Shown here: piece by piece, positions 34,453 to 42,887 of the stretch
Layout of the letters: the number at the start of each line of letters is the position of its first letter
Numbering within the stretch: the first letter of the stretch is position 1
DNA from: an uncultured Lachnospiraceae bacterium
Lineage (GTDB): Bacteria > Bacillota > Clostridia > Lachnospirales > Lachnospiraceae
Direction: 5' to 3'
Assembly (NCBI GenBank): GCA_910587765.1
Contig: CAJUNR010000017.1
Location: 24,778-88,777 of the forward strand
Length of the DNA stretch: 64,000 nt
Program-made: the position numbers and the translations under genes
The notes under the pieces: generated by a model
What the model was told of the DNA's origin: nothing
Databases searched by the model: none
The model's input: only the letters and a program-made list of their open reading frames with translations

Positions 34453-35480
34453 CGTTCTTCCACCAGCCTTTCCGCCTCTGCCGCCCGGATCAGCCGCGTA
34501 TCCACCGCCATGTAATTGTTGGTGTATCCGGTCTCCGCATATTCGTCCAGCGCCTGCACGCAGAACCGCCCCATCTGCTCCGTATCCAAGGCAATCGTGG
34601 AATAAAGGATATTTTTCGATACCGCCTCCAGAATCGCATCGGAATCGTAATAGCCCAGCATCTGCACGGTTCCCACCTTATTGTAATCCACCGCCGCCTG
34701 ATACGCGCATCTGGTGTGCACCGCACTTAAACACACCAGAATATCCGGCAGTTTCCCGGCGTCCAGAAAGATATCGCGGATGGATTCTTCCGAACTGAAT
34801 CCCCGGCTGTTGTCCACCGGACTGGTCTCCACGGACACGCTGTCCGCGCTCTCCCCCGCGTTCTCCAGCGTCTCCCGGATTCCCAGAAGAACCAGATTCT
34901 GGCTGGTATCCGTCCGGTTTTCGTCCACCAGCACCAGAACCCGCACAGGCTGATTGCCCGGTCCGCCGCCGTCCTCCGTCCCTTCCCCCTCCGCGAGAAG
35001 CTCCAGAATCTGCCGGCCGTAATCCTGCCCCAGATTATAGCTGTTGTTTCCTACAAAACACTGGCGCACGCTGCCGGTACTGTCCTGCAGCACGTTGACC
35101 ACCGGAATTCCCTGCTCCACCACTTCCTGCAGAAGCGCGATCGTCTCCTCTTCCTCGTCCCCAGGAACGATGATCCCGTCCACCGACGCCTGCATGGCCA
35201 GCCTCAGAAGCTCGTTCCTTCCGTACTCCACCGCCAGCTCCTCACCGAAGCGCTCCACATAGACGCCGCGCTTTTTCCCCTCCAAAAACGCGCTCTCGTA
35301 AACGCGGTCCCAAAAATCGCTGTCTTCTCGGCCTGTAATCATCACATAATGCCTGTCATAGATCTCGTAATCTCCTTCCTCGCTCCCGCCCAGTTCATGA
35401 AGCCTCTGCCAGAATACAGTCAGGCACACGGTCATGCAGGCAAAGAGCGTCAGAAGGAACGCCGTCTTTTTCCGACTCAT
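34449..35480 (-). CDS. Membrane-anchored periplasmic-binding-protein-like sensor
   Basis: The 343-residue protein has one N-terminal transmembrane anchor (about residues 7-24, no lipobox) and a sugar-binding type I fold: ITGREDSDFWDRVYESAFLEGKK, DGIIVPGDEEEE, VNVLQDSTGS, GYYDSDAI. It is the first gene of the sensory operon with the kinase and regulator. It resembles the extracytoplasmic binding proteins that deliver sugar signals to YesM/LytS kinases in clostridia. The ATG follows AGGGAGG by 5 bases. The ligand is unknown; a pentose is likely from context. Confidence 0.83.
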   Translation of the reverse strand: MSRKKTAFLLTLFACMTVCLTVFWQRLHELGGSEEGDYEIYDRHYVMITGREDSDFWDRVYESAFLEGKKRGVYVERFGEELAVEYGRNELLRLAMQASVDGIIVPGDEEEETIALLQEVVEQGIPVVNVLQDSTGSVRQCFVGNNSYNLGQDYGRQILELLAEGEGTEDGGGPGNQPVRVLVLVDENRTDTSQNLVLLGIRETLENAGESADSVSVETSPVDNSRGFSSEESIRDIFLDAGKLPDILVCLSAVHTRCAYQAAVDYNKVGTVQMLGYYDSDAILEAVSKNILYSTIALDTEQMGRFCVQALDEYAETGYTNNYMAVDTRLIRAAEAERLVEER

Positions 35481-35540
35481 GCAATCCTCCCTGTCCTGCC
35501 CGGTCCGAAACGCTCCGCAGTTCTTCCGCCAATTCCCAAA

Positions 35541-35565
35541 GAGGCCGCCGCAGCGCGGCAGCCTC
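35541..35565 (-). terminator. GC-rich hairpin between isomerase and sensory genes
   Basis: The hairpin GAGGCcGCCGC/GCGGCaGCCTC is followed on the minus strand by CTTTGG, only a short T run. It may act as a weak terminator or as a stem that protects mRNA ends between metabolic and sensory genes. Confidence 0.45.
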
Positions 35566-35584
35566 TGATACTGTGAATCAGCTT

Positions 35585-37069
35585 TTATGCAAACGGATTC
35601 TCCGTCGGATAGCGTACGCCTGCCGGCTGGTTGTAGCCGATCTCGCTTACGTCCACTCCGATGTATTTGAACACTTCATACAGTTCCCTGCCATAATGGC
35701 CGAACGCCACCGCGCCGTGATGAGGATAATTGCCCTCAATCAGCACATGACGGTAGAAGCGCTTCATCTCCGGAATCGCGAAGATACCAATGCCTCCGAA
35801 GGAGCGGGTTGCCACCGGAAGCACTTCTCCGTTGGCCACATAAGCGCGCAGTTTGCAGTCTGCGGTGCTCTGCAGGCGGAAGAACGTGATGTCGCCCGGA
35901 GCGATATCGCCCTCGAGTGTTCCCTGCGTCACTTCCTCCGGAAGGTTTCTCGCCATAATGAGCTGATACTTCATCTGGCAGAAGGACAGCTTCTTCGTGC
36001 TGGTGTTGCCGCAGTGGAAGCCCATGAATACATCGTTGCTCGTGTAGTCATATTTGCCCTTGATGTCCTCATTGTAAATATCGTAGGGCACCGTGTTGTT
36101 GATATCCAGCAGCGTGACGACATCGTCGCTGACGCAGGTTCCGATGAACTCGCTTAAACAGCCGTAGATATCAACCTCGCAGGATACCGGGATACCACGT
36201 CCGGTCAGGCGGCTGTTCACATAACAGGGCACAAAGCCGAACTGGGTCTGGAACGCCGGCCAGCACTTGCCCGCGATGGCCACATATTTCCGATAACCTT
36301 TATGCTCGTCGATCCAGTCAAGAAGCGTCAGCTCATACTGCGCCAGCTTGGGAAGGATCTCCGGCTTCTTATTGCCCTCGCCGAGCTCCGCTTCCATATC
36401 CGCCACCACTTCGGGGATTCTCGGATCGCCTGCGTGTTTGTTAAATGCCTCGAACAGGTCAAGCTCGGAATTCTCCTCAATCTCCACGCCCAGATTGTAA
36501 AGCTGCTTGATCGGCGCGTTGCAGGCAAGGAAATTTAAAGGACGCGGTCCGAAGCTGATGATCTTCAGATCGGAAAGGCCGACCACCGCTCTGGCGATGG
36601 GAATAAACTCGTGAATCATATCCGCGCATTCTTCTGCGGTTCCCACCGGATACTCCGGAATATAGGCCCGGATGTTTCTCAGCGCCAGGTTATAGCTTGC
36701 GTTCAGCATACCGCAGAAAGCGTCTCCGCGGCCCTGGATCAGTTGATCGCCGGATTCCTCTGCCGCCGCCACGAACATCTTCGGCCCGTCAAAATGCTTT
36801 GCCAGCAGCGTCTCGGAAATCTCCGGACCAAAGTTGCCCAGATAGACGACCAGCGCGTTGCAGCCTGCCGCCTTCACGTCTTCCAGCGCCTGCACCATAT
36901 GGATCTCGCTCTCCACGATACAGACCGGACATTCATAGATGTCCGCCGCGTCATATTTTGCCTCATAAGCCGCTACCAGCGCTTTTCTCCTGTTCACGGA
37001 CAGAGACTCCGGGAAACAGTCGCGGCTTACCGCCACAATACCAATCTTTACTTTTGGAATGTTGTTCAT
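35585..37069 (-). CDS. L-fucose/L-arabinose isomerase family protein
   Basis: The 494-residue protein is a cytoplasmic aldose-ketose isomerase of the fucose/arabinose isomerase superfamily. It shows the N-terminal Rossmann-like domain (KIGIVAVSRDCFPE, VVYLGNFGPE). The probable metal ligands are the Glu of SCEVDIYG, the Asp of VTLLDINN and the His of GFHCGNTS. It is shorter than E. coli FucI (591 residues). AGGAGG lies 9 bases from the ATG at 37069, whereas an ATG three codons upstream would touch it. With the adjacent kinase it should convert an aldose to a phosphorylated ketose; the sugar is not determined. Confidence 0.85.
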   Translation of the reverse strand: MNNIPKVKIGIVAVSRDCFPESLSVNRRKALVAAYEAKYDAADIYECPVCIVESEIHMVQALEDVKAAGCNALVVYLGNFGPEISETLLAKHFDGPKMFVAAAEESGDQLIQGRGDAFCGMLNASYNLALRNIRAYIPEYPVGTAEECADMIHEFIPIARAVVGLSDLKIISFGPRPLNFLACNAPIKQLYNLGVEIEENSELDLFEAFNKHAGDPRIPEVVADMEAELGEGNKKPEILPKLAQYELTLLDWIDEHKGYRKYVAIAGKCWPAFQTQFGFVPCYVNSRLTGRGIPVSCEVDIYGCLSEFIGTCVSDDVVTLLDINNTVPYDIYNEDIKGKYDYTSNDVFMGFHCGNTSTKKLSFCQMKYQLIMARNLPEEVTQGTLEGDIAPGDITFFRLQSTADCKLRAYVANGEVLPVATRSFGGIGIFAIPEMKRFYRHVLIEGNYPHHGAVAFGHYGRELYEVFKYIGVDVSEIGYNQPAGVRYPTENPFA

Positions 37070-37241
37070 GATCTTCATCCTCCTGATCGAAATTCTGCGT
37101 CCGACCGCGCCCCCGTTCTTCGGGAATGCGCCAGAATCAGACGCGGTTTACAGTGAATCTGTACCGAAACTGCCGTCCGCGGCGGACGGATCCGCCCGGC
37201 CCCGGCCGGTCGCGGGCATGCCGCCGCCCTCGGAAACTCAT

Positions 37242-37865
37242 CTACTCCCGGCAGTCTACGTTCTTTCCCACAAGGCCGATATGGGAACCTTCCGGCAGTC
37301 CGCCCTGCGCGTGTCCGATCAGCCACTTGTTCTTCGCGGTGATCAGGCGGTCCTCCCAGCCTTCATGTTCTTTCTCAAGGGGCAGATTCGTGTCTCTCGG
37401 AAGCACAATTGCCACCTGGAAACTGTGATCCCCCGCGCTGCAGGGCGCATAGTGGAGCGTCGTCGCATAGAGTTCCACCGCCGTTCCCTTCGGCAGCAGA
37501 AATCCTTCTACCAGCGCGGTATCGTATGTAAAATCATCCGTGATATCCTGCTGTGCTCCCACCAGCAGAATCGCGTCGGTTCCGGCCACATTGATCTCAG
37601 AGGAGCGGTGATACTCCAGCGCATTGAGCAGATAATTCCTGCCGTTGCAGTAGCCGATCTGAATCGGCAGTTCCCCATAGGCCTTCGTCTGAAGCTCGGC
37701 AAAGACCGGAAGCGCCTCCAGCTCCGCCACGGACGGCTCATAGACCACCTCCTCCGGAAGCGGCGTCTTCGTATTCAGCGCCTCCACAAGTCCGGTAAAG
37801 TCGATGTTCCGGACGACCCTGCCGTATCTGCGGAACGAAGGGTCTGTTACTTTCTTAATCTCCAT
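37242..37865 (-). CDS. DUF4867 family protein
   Basis: The 207-residue cytoplasmic protein matches the DUF4867 pattern, with ELPIQIGYCNGRNYLLNALEYHRSSEINVAGTD and a metal-site-like cupin core (VEGFLLPKGTAVELYATTLHYAPC...). The fold looks cupin-like, which suggests a sugar isomerase or epimerase-type activity (inference only). It sits 12 bases after xylB and 172 bases before the isomerase gene. That gap holds a perfect CCGTCCGC/GGCGGACGG hairpin and no gene. Confidence 0.7.
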   Translation of the reverse strand: MEIKKVTDPSFRRYGRVVRNIDFTGLVEALNTKTPLPEEVVYEPSVAELEALPVFAELQTKAYGELPIQIGYCNGRNYLLNALEYHRSSEINVAGTDAILLVGAQQDITDDFTYDTALVEGFLLPKGTAVELYATTLHYAPCSAGDHSFQVAIVLPRDTNLPLEKEHEGWEDRLITAKNKWLIGHAQGGLPEGSHIGLVGKNVDCRE

Positions 37866-37877
37866 CGGGTTCTCCTC

Positions 37878-39347
37878 CTATTTGATGATCTCAAAGAGCG
37901 GTTTGCATGCCGGATAGATTTCCTTAAACTGCTGATACCGTTCTTCGTATTTTGCCGCGATCTCCGGCGTCGGCTCCACCGTATCGACCACCTTCACCAG
38001 CTTCGCCGCTGCCGCCTCCACGCTCTCGTATTCGCCGCAGGCCACCGCCGCCAGTATCGCTCCGCCAAGAGCCGGACCTTCCTCGCTCTCGATCACATCC
38101 ACCTTGATGTTCATCACATTGGCGATGATCTTCTTCCACAGCGGACTCTTCGCCCCGCCGCCGCAGATTTTGGTTCGCTCGATACGGATTCCCAAAGCCT
38201 TCGCCACTTCAAAGGAATCTCTGAGCGCGAAAGCGACGCCTTCCAGCACCGCCTGCGTCATATCCGCACGGGTGGTGTCCATCGTCATGCCGATAAAGGT
38301 CCCTCTCGCGTTCGGGTTGTTGTGCGGGGAACGCTCTCCCATCAGGTAAGGCAAAAAATACACATGGTTCTCGCCCAGCTTTTCGATGCCCTTCTGCTCC
38401 GCCGCATAATTGTCCGTGCCGATGATCTCGTCCATCCACCATTTGTTGCAGGAAGCCGCGCTCAGCATGCAGCCCATCAGATGATAGTGCCCGTCCGCGT
38501 GCGCGAACGCATGCAGCGCATTGTGCCGGTCTACGCCGAATTTCTCCGAAGAGATGAAGATCGTTCCGCTCGTTCCGAGGGAAATGTTGCACCTGCCGTC
38601 GCCCACGGTCCCGGTCCCCACGGCCGCCGCCGCATTGTCTCCGGCTCCGGCCACGACCTTGACAGAAACCGGAAGATCCAGTTCCGCGGCCACCGCCGGC
38701 AGTACGGTCCCCACCGCCTCGTACGACTCATAGACCTTCGCCAGTTGTTCCTCGCGGATCCCGCAGATTTCCATCATCTCTCTGGACCAGCAGCGGTTCT
38801 TCACGTCAAAGACCAGCATGCCGGAGGCGTCGGATACGTCCGTACAGTGGACGCCGGACAGCCGGTAGGCAATATAATCCTTGGGCAGCATGATCTTCGC
38901 GATCTTCGCAAAGTTCTCCGGCTCTTTATTCTTCACCCACAGAATCTTCGGGGCGGTAAAACCGGTAAAGGAAATATTCGCCGTATATTCGGACAGCTTC
39001 TCCCTGCCGATGACATTGTTCAGGTAATCACACTCTTCATAAGTACGGCCGTCGTTCCACAAAAGTGCCGGGCGGATCACGTTGTCCTCCCGGTCGAGAA
39101 TCACCAGTCCGTGCATCTGCCCTCCGAAACTGATTCCCGCCACCTGGCTGCGGTCACAGTCCTGCAAAAGTTCCTTCAGCCCCGCCATGGTTTCCCGATA
39201 CCAGTCCTCCGGATTCTGCTCCGACCAGCCCGGATGAGGGAAACAGATCGGATATTCGCGGGATACAATCTTCTGAATCCTGCCTTCCCCGTCCATCAGA
39301 AGCAGCTTCACGGCAGAGGTTCCAAGGTCCACTCCTATATAAAGCAT
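37878..39347 (-). CDS. xylB: Xylulokinase-like FGGY sugar kinase
   Basis: The 489-residue FGGY kinase phosphorylates a ketose. It has the phosphate motif GVDLGTSAVKLLL at residues 4-16, GISFGGQMHGLV with the XylB-type QMHG motif near residue 75, FTAPKILWVK, and the C-terminal ATP-binding ICGGGAKSPLW. These favour D-xylulokinase, but closely related kinases act on other ketopentoses. I start at MLYIGVD, 8 bases after AGGAGGA. It is the promoter-proximal gene of the catabolic unit, and an operator palindrome lies in its leader. Confidence 0.88.
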   Translation of the reverse strand: MLYIGVDLGTSAVKLLLMDGEGRIQKIVSREYPICFPHPGWSEQNPEDWYRETMAGLKELLQDCDRSQVAGISFGGQMHGLVILDREDNVIRPALLWNDGRTYEECDYLNNVIGREKLSEYTANISFTGFTAPKILWVKNKEPENFAKIAKIMLPKDYIAYRLSGVHCTDVSDASGMLVFDVKNRCWSREMMEICGIREEQLAKVYESYEAVGTVLPAVAAELDLPVSVKVVAGAGDNAAAAVGTGTVGDGRCNISLGTSGTIFISSEKFGVDRHNALHAFAHADGHYHLMGCMLSAASCNKWWMDEIIGTDNYAAEQKGIEKLGENHVYFLPYLMGERSPHNNPNARGTFIGMTMDTTRADMTQAVLEGVAFALRDSFEVAKALGIRIERTKICGGGAKSPLWKKIIANVMNIKVDVIESEEGPALGGAILAAVACGEYESVEAAAAKLVKVVDTVEPTPEIAAKYEERYQQFKEIYPACKPLFEIIK

Positions 39348-39407
39348 CTGTATGTCCTCCTCTCTTTTTCTTTCTCCTTTTTTCATTTCTCTTTCTTTGC
39401 TTTCCTT

Positions 39408-39423
39408 ACGTGCACGGGCACGT
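39408..39423. promoter_or_regulatory. Operator 1 (16-bp palindrome) in xylB leader
   Basis: ACGTGC-ACGG-GCACGT is a perfect 6-4-6 inverted repeat starting 10 bases downstream of the xylB -10. Its core GTGCACGGGCACG recurs at 39596. It is the probable binding site of the divergent LacI-family repressor. Confidence 0.75.
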
Positions 39424-39432
39424 TCTTTTCTT

Positions 39433-39461
39433 ATATTACCTCTTTTCGCCCCAACTTTCAA
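39433..39461 (-). promoter_or_regulatory. xylB operon promoter
   Basis: On the minus strand TTGAAA (39456-39461) and TAATAT (39433-39438) are 17 bases apart. The transcription start would lie in or beside operator 1. Confidence 0.82.
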
Positions 39462-39595
39462 CAGATGGAGTTAATTTTTCCGTATTTTGGGAAAACTTTG
39501 TGAAAATCAGATAATTTTCAGGGTGATACGGTATGAAAACGCCCTGTTTTTTGTGGATTCCGCACAAATTTCGGCGCACCCGCAGACGTCATGGA

Positions 39596-39608
39596 GTGCA
39601 CGGGCACG
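39596..39608. promoter_or_regulatory. Operator 2 upstream of lacI-family gene
   Basis: The 13 bases GTGCACGGGCACG are identical to the core of operator 1. They lie 10 bases upstream of the -35 of the regulator promoter, 188 bp from operator 1. Confidence 0.7.
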
Positions 39609-39618
39609 CTGTGCGCGA

Positions 39619-39647
39619 TTGACAGCCGGCTCCGTTTCCTGTATTGT
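39619..39647 (+). promoter_or_regulatory. Promoter of the LacI-family regulator
   Basis: TTGACA (39619-39624) and TATTGT (39642-39647) are spaced by 17 bases. The ATG lies 32 bases after the -10. Confidence 0.8.
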
Positions 39648-39679
39648 CTTCTATAGACAGATGACGAAGGAGGCGCCCT

Positions 39680-40696
39680 ATGGCCACTATGAAAGACATT
39701 GCGGATCTGGCGGGAGTCTCCCGGGGAACCGTGGACCGGGTACTGAATCACCGGGGAGCGGTAAACGCTCAGACAGCGGAGAAGATTATGGAGATCGTCC
39801 GCGCTCTGGATTACCGTCCCAACAAAGCGGGCACCGCCCTCGCCGCCCAGAAGAAGAAATACCGGATCGGCGTCATTCTTTTCAGCGAACACAACCCTTT
39901 CTTTGACGAAGTCATGGAGGGAGTGCGCAGGAAAGCCGCGGAGCTGCAGGATTACGGCATCGCCACCCTCACCCGGCGGATCGAATTTGACGCGGACGCA
40001 CAGCTTCTCGCCATCAGCGAACTGATGGAGGAAGGCATCCACGGACTGATGCTTGCACCTTATAATCATAGATGTATTCGGGAAAAAATAGACGAACTGG
40101 TAACCGCCGGAATCCCGGTCGTGACGGTCAATACAGACATTGACGGTTCCCGCCGGATGGCGTATGTAGGAAGTGATTATTTTAAAGGCGGATGCACCGC
40201 CGCCGGACTGTTCGCGCTGATGACAGCCGGGGATATGAAGCTGGGAATTATCACCGGTTCCTCCAGCGTGCTCTGTCACACAGAGCGGGTCGCAGGCCTC
40301 AAAAGCACGCTCGAAGCCTCCTATCCCCGCATCCATGTGACCGAAATCCTCGAAAATCATGACGACGAATTTAAAAGTTATACGCTGACCAGGCAGCTTC
40401 TGGAACGGCATCCGGATATGAACGGTCTGTTTTTTGCCGCCGCAGGCGTCCACGGCGGCTGCCGGGCCGTGGAAGAATCCGGCCGCCGCCCGAAGATCAT
40501 CACCTTCGATGAGGTCCCGACTACGCTCGAGATGCTGAAAAAAGGCGTCATCTCCGCCACGATCAGCCAGCAGCCGTACCGGCAGGGGGCCGAATCGCTC
40601 GATCTTCTGTTTGAATCTCTGACCTCCGGCGCCGTTCCCGGGAAGGAGCGGTTTTTCGTGGACCACTCTATCATTATCCGGGAAAATATGCCGTAG
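39680..40696 (+). CDS. LacI family transcriptional regulator
   Basis: The 338-residue repressor has an N-terminal LacI helix-turn-helix (TMKDIADLAGVSRGTVDRVLNHRGAVNAQT) and a type I sugar-binding effector domain (GVILFSEHNPFFDEVMEGV..., ITFDEVPTTLEMLKKGVISATISQQPY). The sequence RGTVDRVLN differs from the usual VSRVLN, a variant seen in a subgroup controlling sugar operons. It is transcribed divergently from xylB. The pair of identical palindromes between them implies self-control and control of xylB by a sugar or sugar phosphate. AAGGAGG precedes the ATG. Confidence 0.92.
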   Translation: MATMKDIADLAGVSRGTVDRVLNHRGAVNAQTAEKIMEIVRALDYRPNKAGTALAAQKKKYRIGVILFSEHNPFFDEVMEGVRRKAAELQDYGIATLTRRIEFDADAQLLAISELMEEGIHGLMLAPYNHRCIREKIDELVTAGIPVVTVNTDIDGSRRMAYVGSDYFKGGCTAAGLFALMTAGDMKLGIITGSSSVLCHTERVAGLKSTLEASYPRIHVTEILENHDDEFKSYTLTRQLLERHPDMNGLFFAAAGVHGGCRAVEESGRRPKIITFDEVPTTLEMLKKGVISATISQQPYRQGAESLDLLFESLTSGAVPGKERFFVDHSIIIRENMP

Positions 40697-40702
40697 CGGC
40701 AC

Positions 40703-42301
40703 TTACCCCGCGTAGGGCAGCGACTCAAAATATTCGTAATCCGGTACTCCGTCTATGAAGATCGTCCACAGATCCCCTTCTCCGTCTCCGCGAATATAAC
40801 GGATCTCTCCTGTCCGCCCGCTCTCCTCCTCCAGAAAGCCCGCGCTTCCCGCATTGTCCGTATCCGTGATCCGGATGCGGCTCCCCGGCGGAAGCACAGT
40901 CGCTTCTCCTTCAAGCGTCACCGGCAGTTCCATCGTTGTCACCAGCACACGCATGAGGTCGCCGGTCTGCGGGATTTGGAACCGCTCCCCGTCCGGTACC
41001 AGCTTTCCGTCTGCACCGATCGTATAATCCATCCGGCCGCTGTAAGTGCCCAGCACATCCAGATGCATCTGCAGCCTCAGCTTTTCCGTATTCACGACGC
41101 CTCCCTGCAGGCTCAGGCCTTCCTGACAGTCGCATTCGCAAAGCTCTCTGTCCCGAATCTCATATACGAAAGTCACAAAATCATCCGACGCATAATCCGC
41201 GTCGAAGATCAGAAAAACCCGGTCGTCCTGCGTGCACACAAGAAACGCATCCCCGAGGCGCACGAAGGAATCCGTCTCGGTCGAGGCGCCGTTCAGTTCC
41301 ACGCGGACCGGGCCGCATTCTTCCTCACCGCCGTCCAGGCGAATACTCAGCGTTTCCGGCTGACTGTCCAGCGGCGAACCGTAGAAGCAGGCGGTCCCGT
41401 CCTCCGGAATCTTATAGACCCCTGCCCCGTAACAGGAAGTCAGCCGTCCCGGAAGATACGATTCGTTCATATATTCCGCCGTTTCCATATATGGAACCGT
41501 TACGGAAATCTCGCCCATGGCATAGGGGCCGAGCTCATAAGGATTAAAGATAAAGGTCATACCACTTGCGTCCAGATACCAGTTTGGTCCGCTCTCCCAC
41601 ATCTGCGCCAGAGTCTCCTCGTAATCGGGAAACAGTCCTTCCGCGTAATCGGCGGAGAGCTTTTCAACAAGATATGCTTCCGCCTTCCGGCAAAATCCCT
41701 CTTCGTCCCGCAGCAGATCCTTCCATTCCAGAACCGTCCCGTTCTGCGCGTCAAACGTGATCCCCGTGCTCCCGTAGAATCCGTGCGCTCCGCCCGTATA
41801 CTCACTGTTCCTTTCCACAAAGCTCACGATCCTGTCGTCCACGCAGACCGGCTCCAGGCTGTGAAAGATACTGTATGCATAATAGCCGGTATCCTCCATA
41901 AAAGCGCAGGCTTCGGCCGCTTCGGCCGCATACTGTTCCGTAAGCGCTTCCAGCTCCCCCGCACGCGCCTGGGACCACGCTTCAACCGCCTTCGAGAGCG
42001 CTTGGGCCCCGTCTCCCGACACCTCCGCTCTGCTGTACTCCGTATGAATCAGCCAGCGGCCGCTGTCCGGATCATATCTGTCCAGCGTCTCCGGAATCGT
42101 CTGCACCTGAGGAACCGCACCGACGGTTTCCGCCTCCTTTGCAGCTGCGTCTTCCCCCGGTATCTCCTGCGTCTTTGTTTCTTCCGTCTTTGTTCCTTCT
42201 GTCTTTCCCTGCCCCGCGTCATTCTCCGCACGGCCGCAGCCGGCCAGAACCGCCATGCCTGCAGCCAGCAGGAGCGCGAGCATTTTCTCTTTCCTTTTCA
42301 T
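40703..42301 (-). CDS. DUF3298/RsiV-like lipoprotein
   Basis: The 532-residue lipoprotein has signal LLLAAGMAVLAGC, a Glu/Thr/Lys-rich linker (about 30-70) and a module (about 80-265) resembling the DUF4163/DUF3298 pair of RsiV and PdaC-type proteins. The diagnostic stretch is SEYTGGAHGFYGSTGITFD, with FNPYELGPYAMG further on. The C-terminal 260 residues are unassigned and beta-rich, ending with a small SH3-like region (RITDTDNAG...). It ends 6 bases from the convergent lacI-family gene. A role in cell-surface sensing is plausible but not shown. Confidence 0.72.
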   Translation of the reverse strand: MKRKEKMLALLLAAGMAVLAGCGRAENDAGQGKTEGTKTEETKTQEIPGEDAAAKEAETVGAVPQVQTIPETLDRYDPDSGRWLIHTEYSRAEVSGDGAQALSKAVEAWSQARAGELEALTEQYAAEAAEACAFMEDTGYYAYSIFHSLEPVCVDDRIVSFVERNSEYTGGAHGFYGSTGITFDAQNGTVLEWKDLLRDEEGFCRKAEAYLVEKLSADYAEGLFPDYEETLAQMWESGPNWYLDASGMTFIFNPYELGPYAMGEISVTVPYMETAEYMNESYLPGRLTSCYGAGVYKIPEDGTACFYGSPLDSQPETLSIRLDGGEEECGPVRVELNGASTETDSFVRLGDAFLVCTQDDRVFLIFDADYASDDFVTFVYEIRDRELCECDCQEGLSLQGGVVNTEKLRLQMHLDVLGTYSGRMDYTIGADGKLVPDGERFQIPQTGDLMRVLVTTMELPVTLEGEATVLPPGSRIRITDTDNAGSAGFLEEESGRTGEIRYIRGDGEGDLWTIFIDGVPDYEYFESLPYAG

Positions 42302-42314
42302 CTTCCGTCTCTCC

Positions 42315-42887
42315 TTACCCAAACAAATGCAGATACCCTGACGCGATTCCGATCAATGCGGACGCCCCGATATACACGACCGGATGCCGGTTCCATTTGC
42401 GGATCGCCGCATACAGGCCCGCGGCCAGTACGATGCCGAACCAGTTAAACGCCCCCGCCGGATCGGACGACAGCTTTGTAACGCTGACCAGCGTGGCAAG
42501 GACCACCGAAAAGCCGGCCGACGCGATCAGTCCGGTGGAAGCCGGGCGCAGGCCGTAGAAGATATGCTGCACCAGACTGCTGTCCCTGAACTTCTCCAGC
42601 ACGCCGGAGATCAGCAGAATGATCAGAATCGACGGCGCGATCAGGCCGAGAGTGGCTACCACCCCGCCGATCAGCCCGTACGTATGGAATCCCGCATAGG
42701 TCGCCGCGTTGACGCCGATCGCCCCCGGCGTGGACTCCGAGATGGCGATCAGATCCATCAGATCCTGCTGCGTGAACCAGCCGGTAGACTGGCTGATCTC
42801 CTGCAGGAAGGGAAGCGTCGCCAGTCCGCCGCCGATCGCGAACAGCCCCGCCTTGAAAAATTCACAGAAAAGCCGTATCAGTATCAT
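42315..42887 (-). CDS. Chromate transporter half (CHR family), second
   Basis: The 190-residue, six-helix membrane protein is a half-size CHR protein. It has the N-terminal motif FAIGGGLATLPFLQ with the following DLIAISESTPGAIGVNAATYAGF. Split CHR pairs are typical of Bacillota, and known members export chromate; in most clostridia the physiological substrate is unproven. Its ATG overlaps the stop of the first half (ATGA), so equal amounts are likely. Confidence 0.9.
   Translation of the reverse strand: MILIRLFCEFFKAGLFAIGGGLATLPFLQEISQSTGWFTQQDLMDLIAISESTPGAIGVNAATYAGFHTYGLIGGVVATLGLIAPSILIILLISGVLEKFRDSSLVQHIFYGLRPASTGLIASAGFSVVLATLVSVTKLSSDPAGAFNWFGIVLAAGLYAAIRKWNRHPVVYIGASALIGIASGYLHLFG

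Noticed and set aside
37079..37241. Possible small gene between the isomerase and DUF4867 genes
   Set aside because: The 163 bases contain GC-rich palindromes and no frame with a ribosome binding site.
37059..39503. An 814-codon plus-strand frame across xylB and DUF4867
   Set aside because: It is the antisense shadow of the FGGY kinase and DUF4867 genes, with no recognisable domain.
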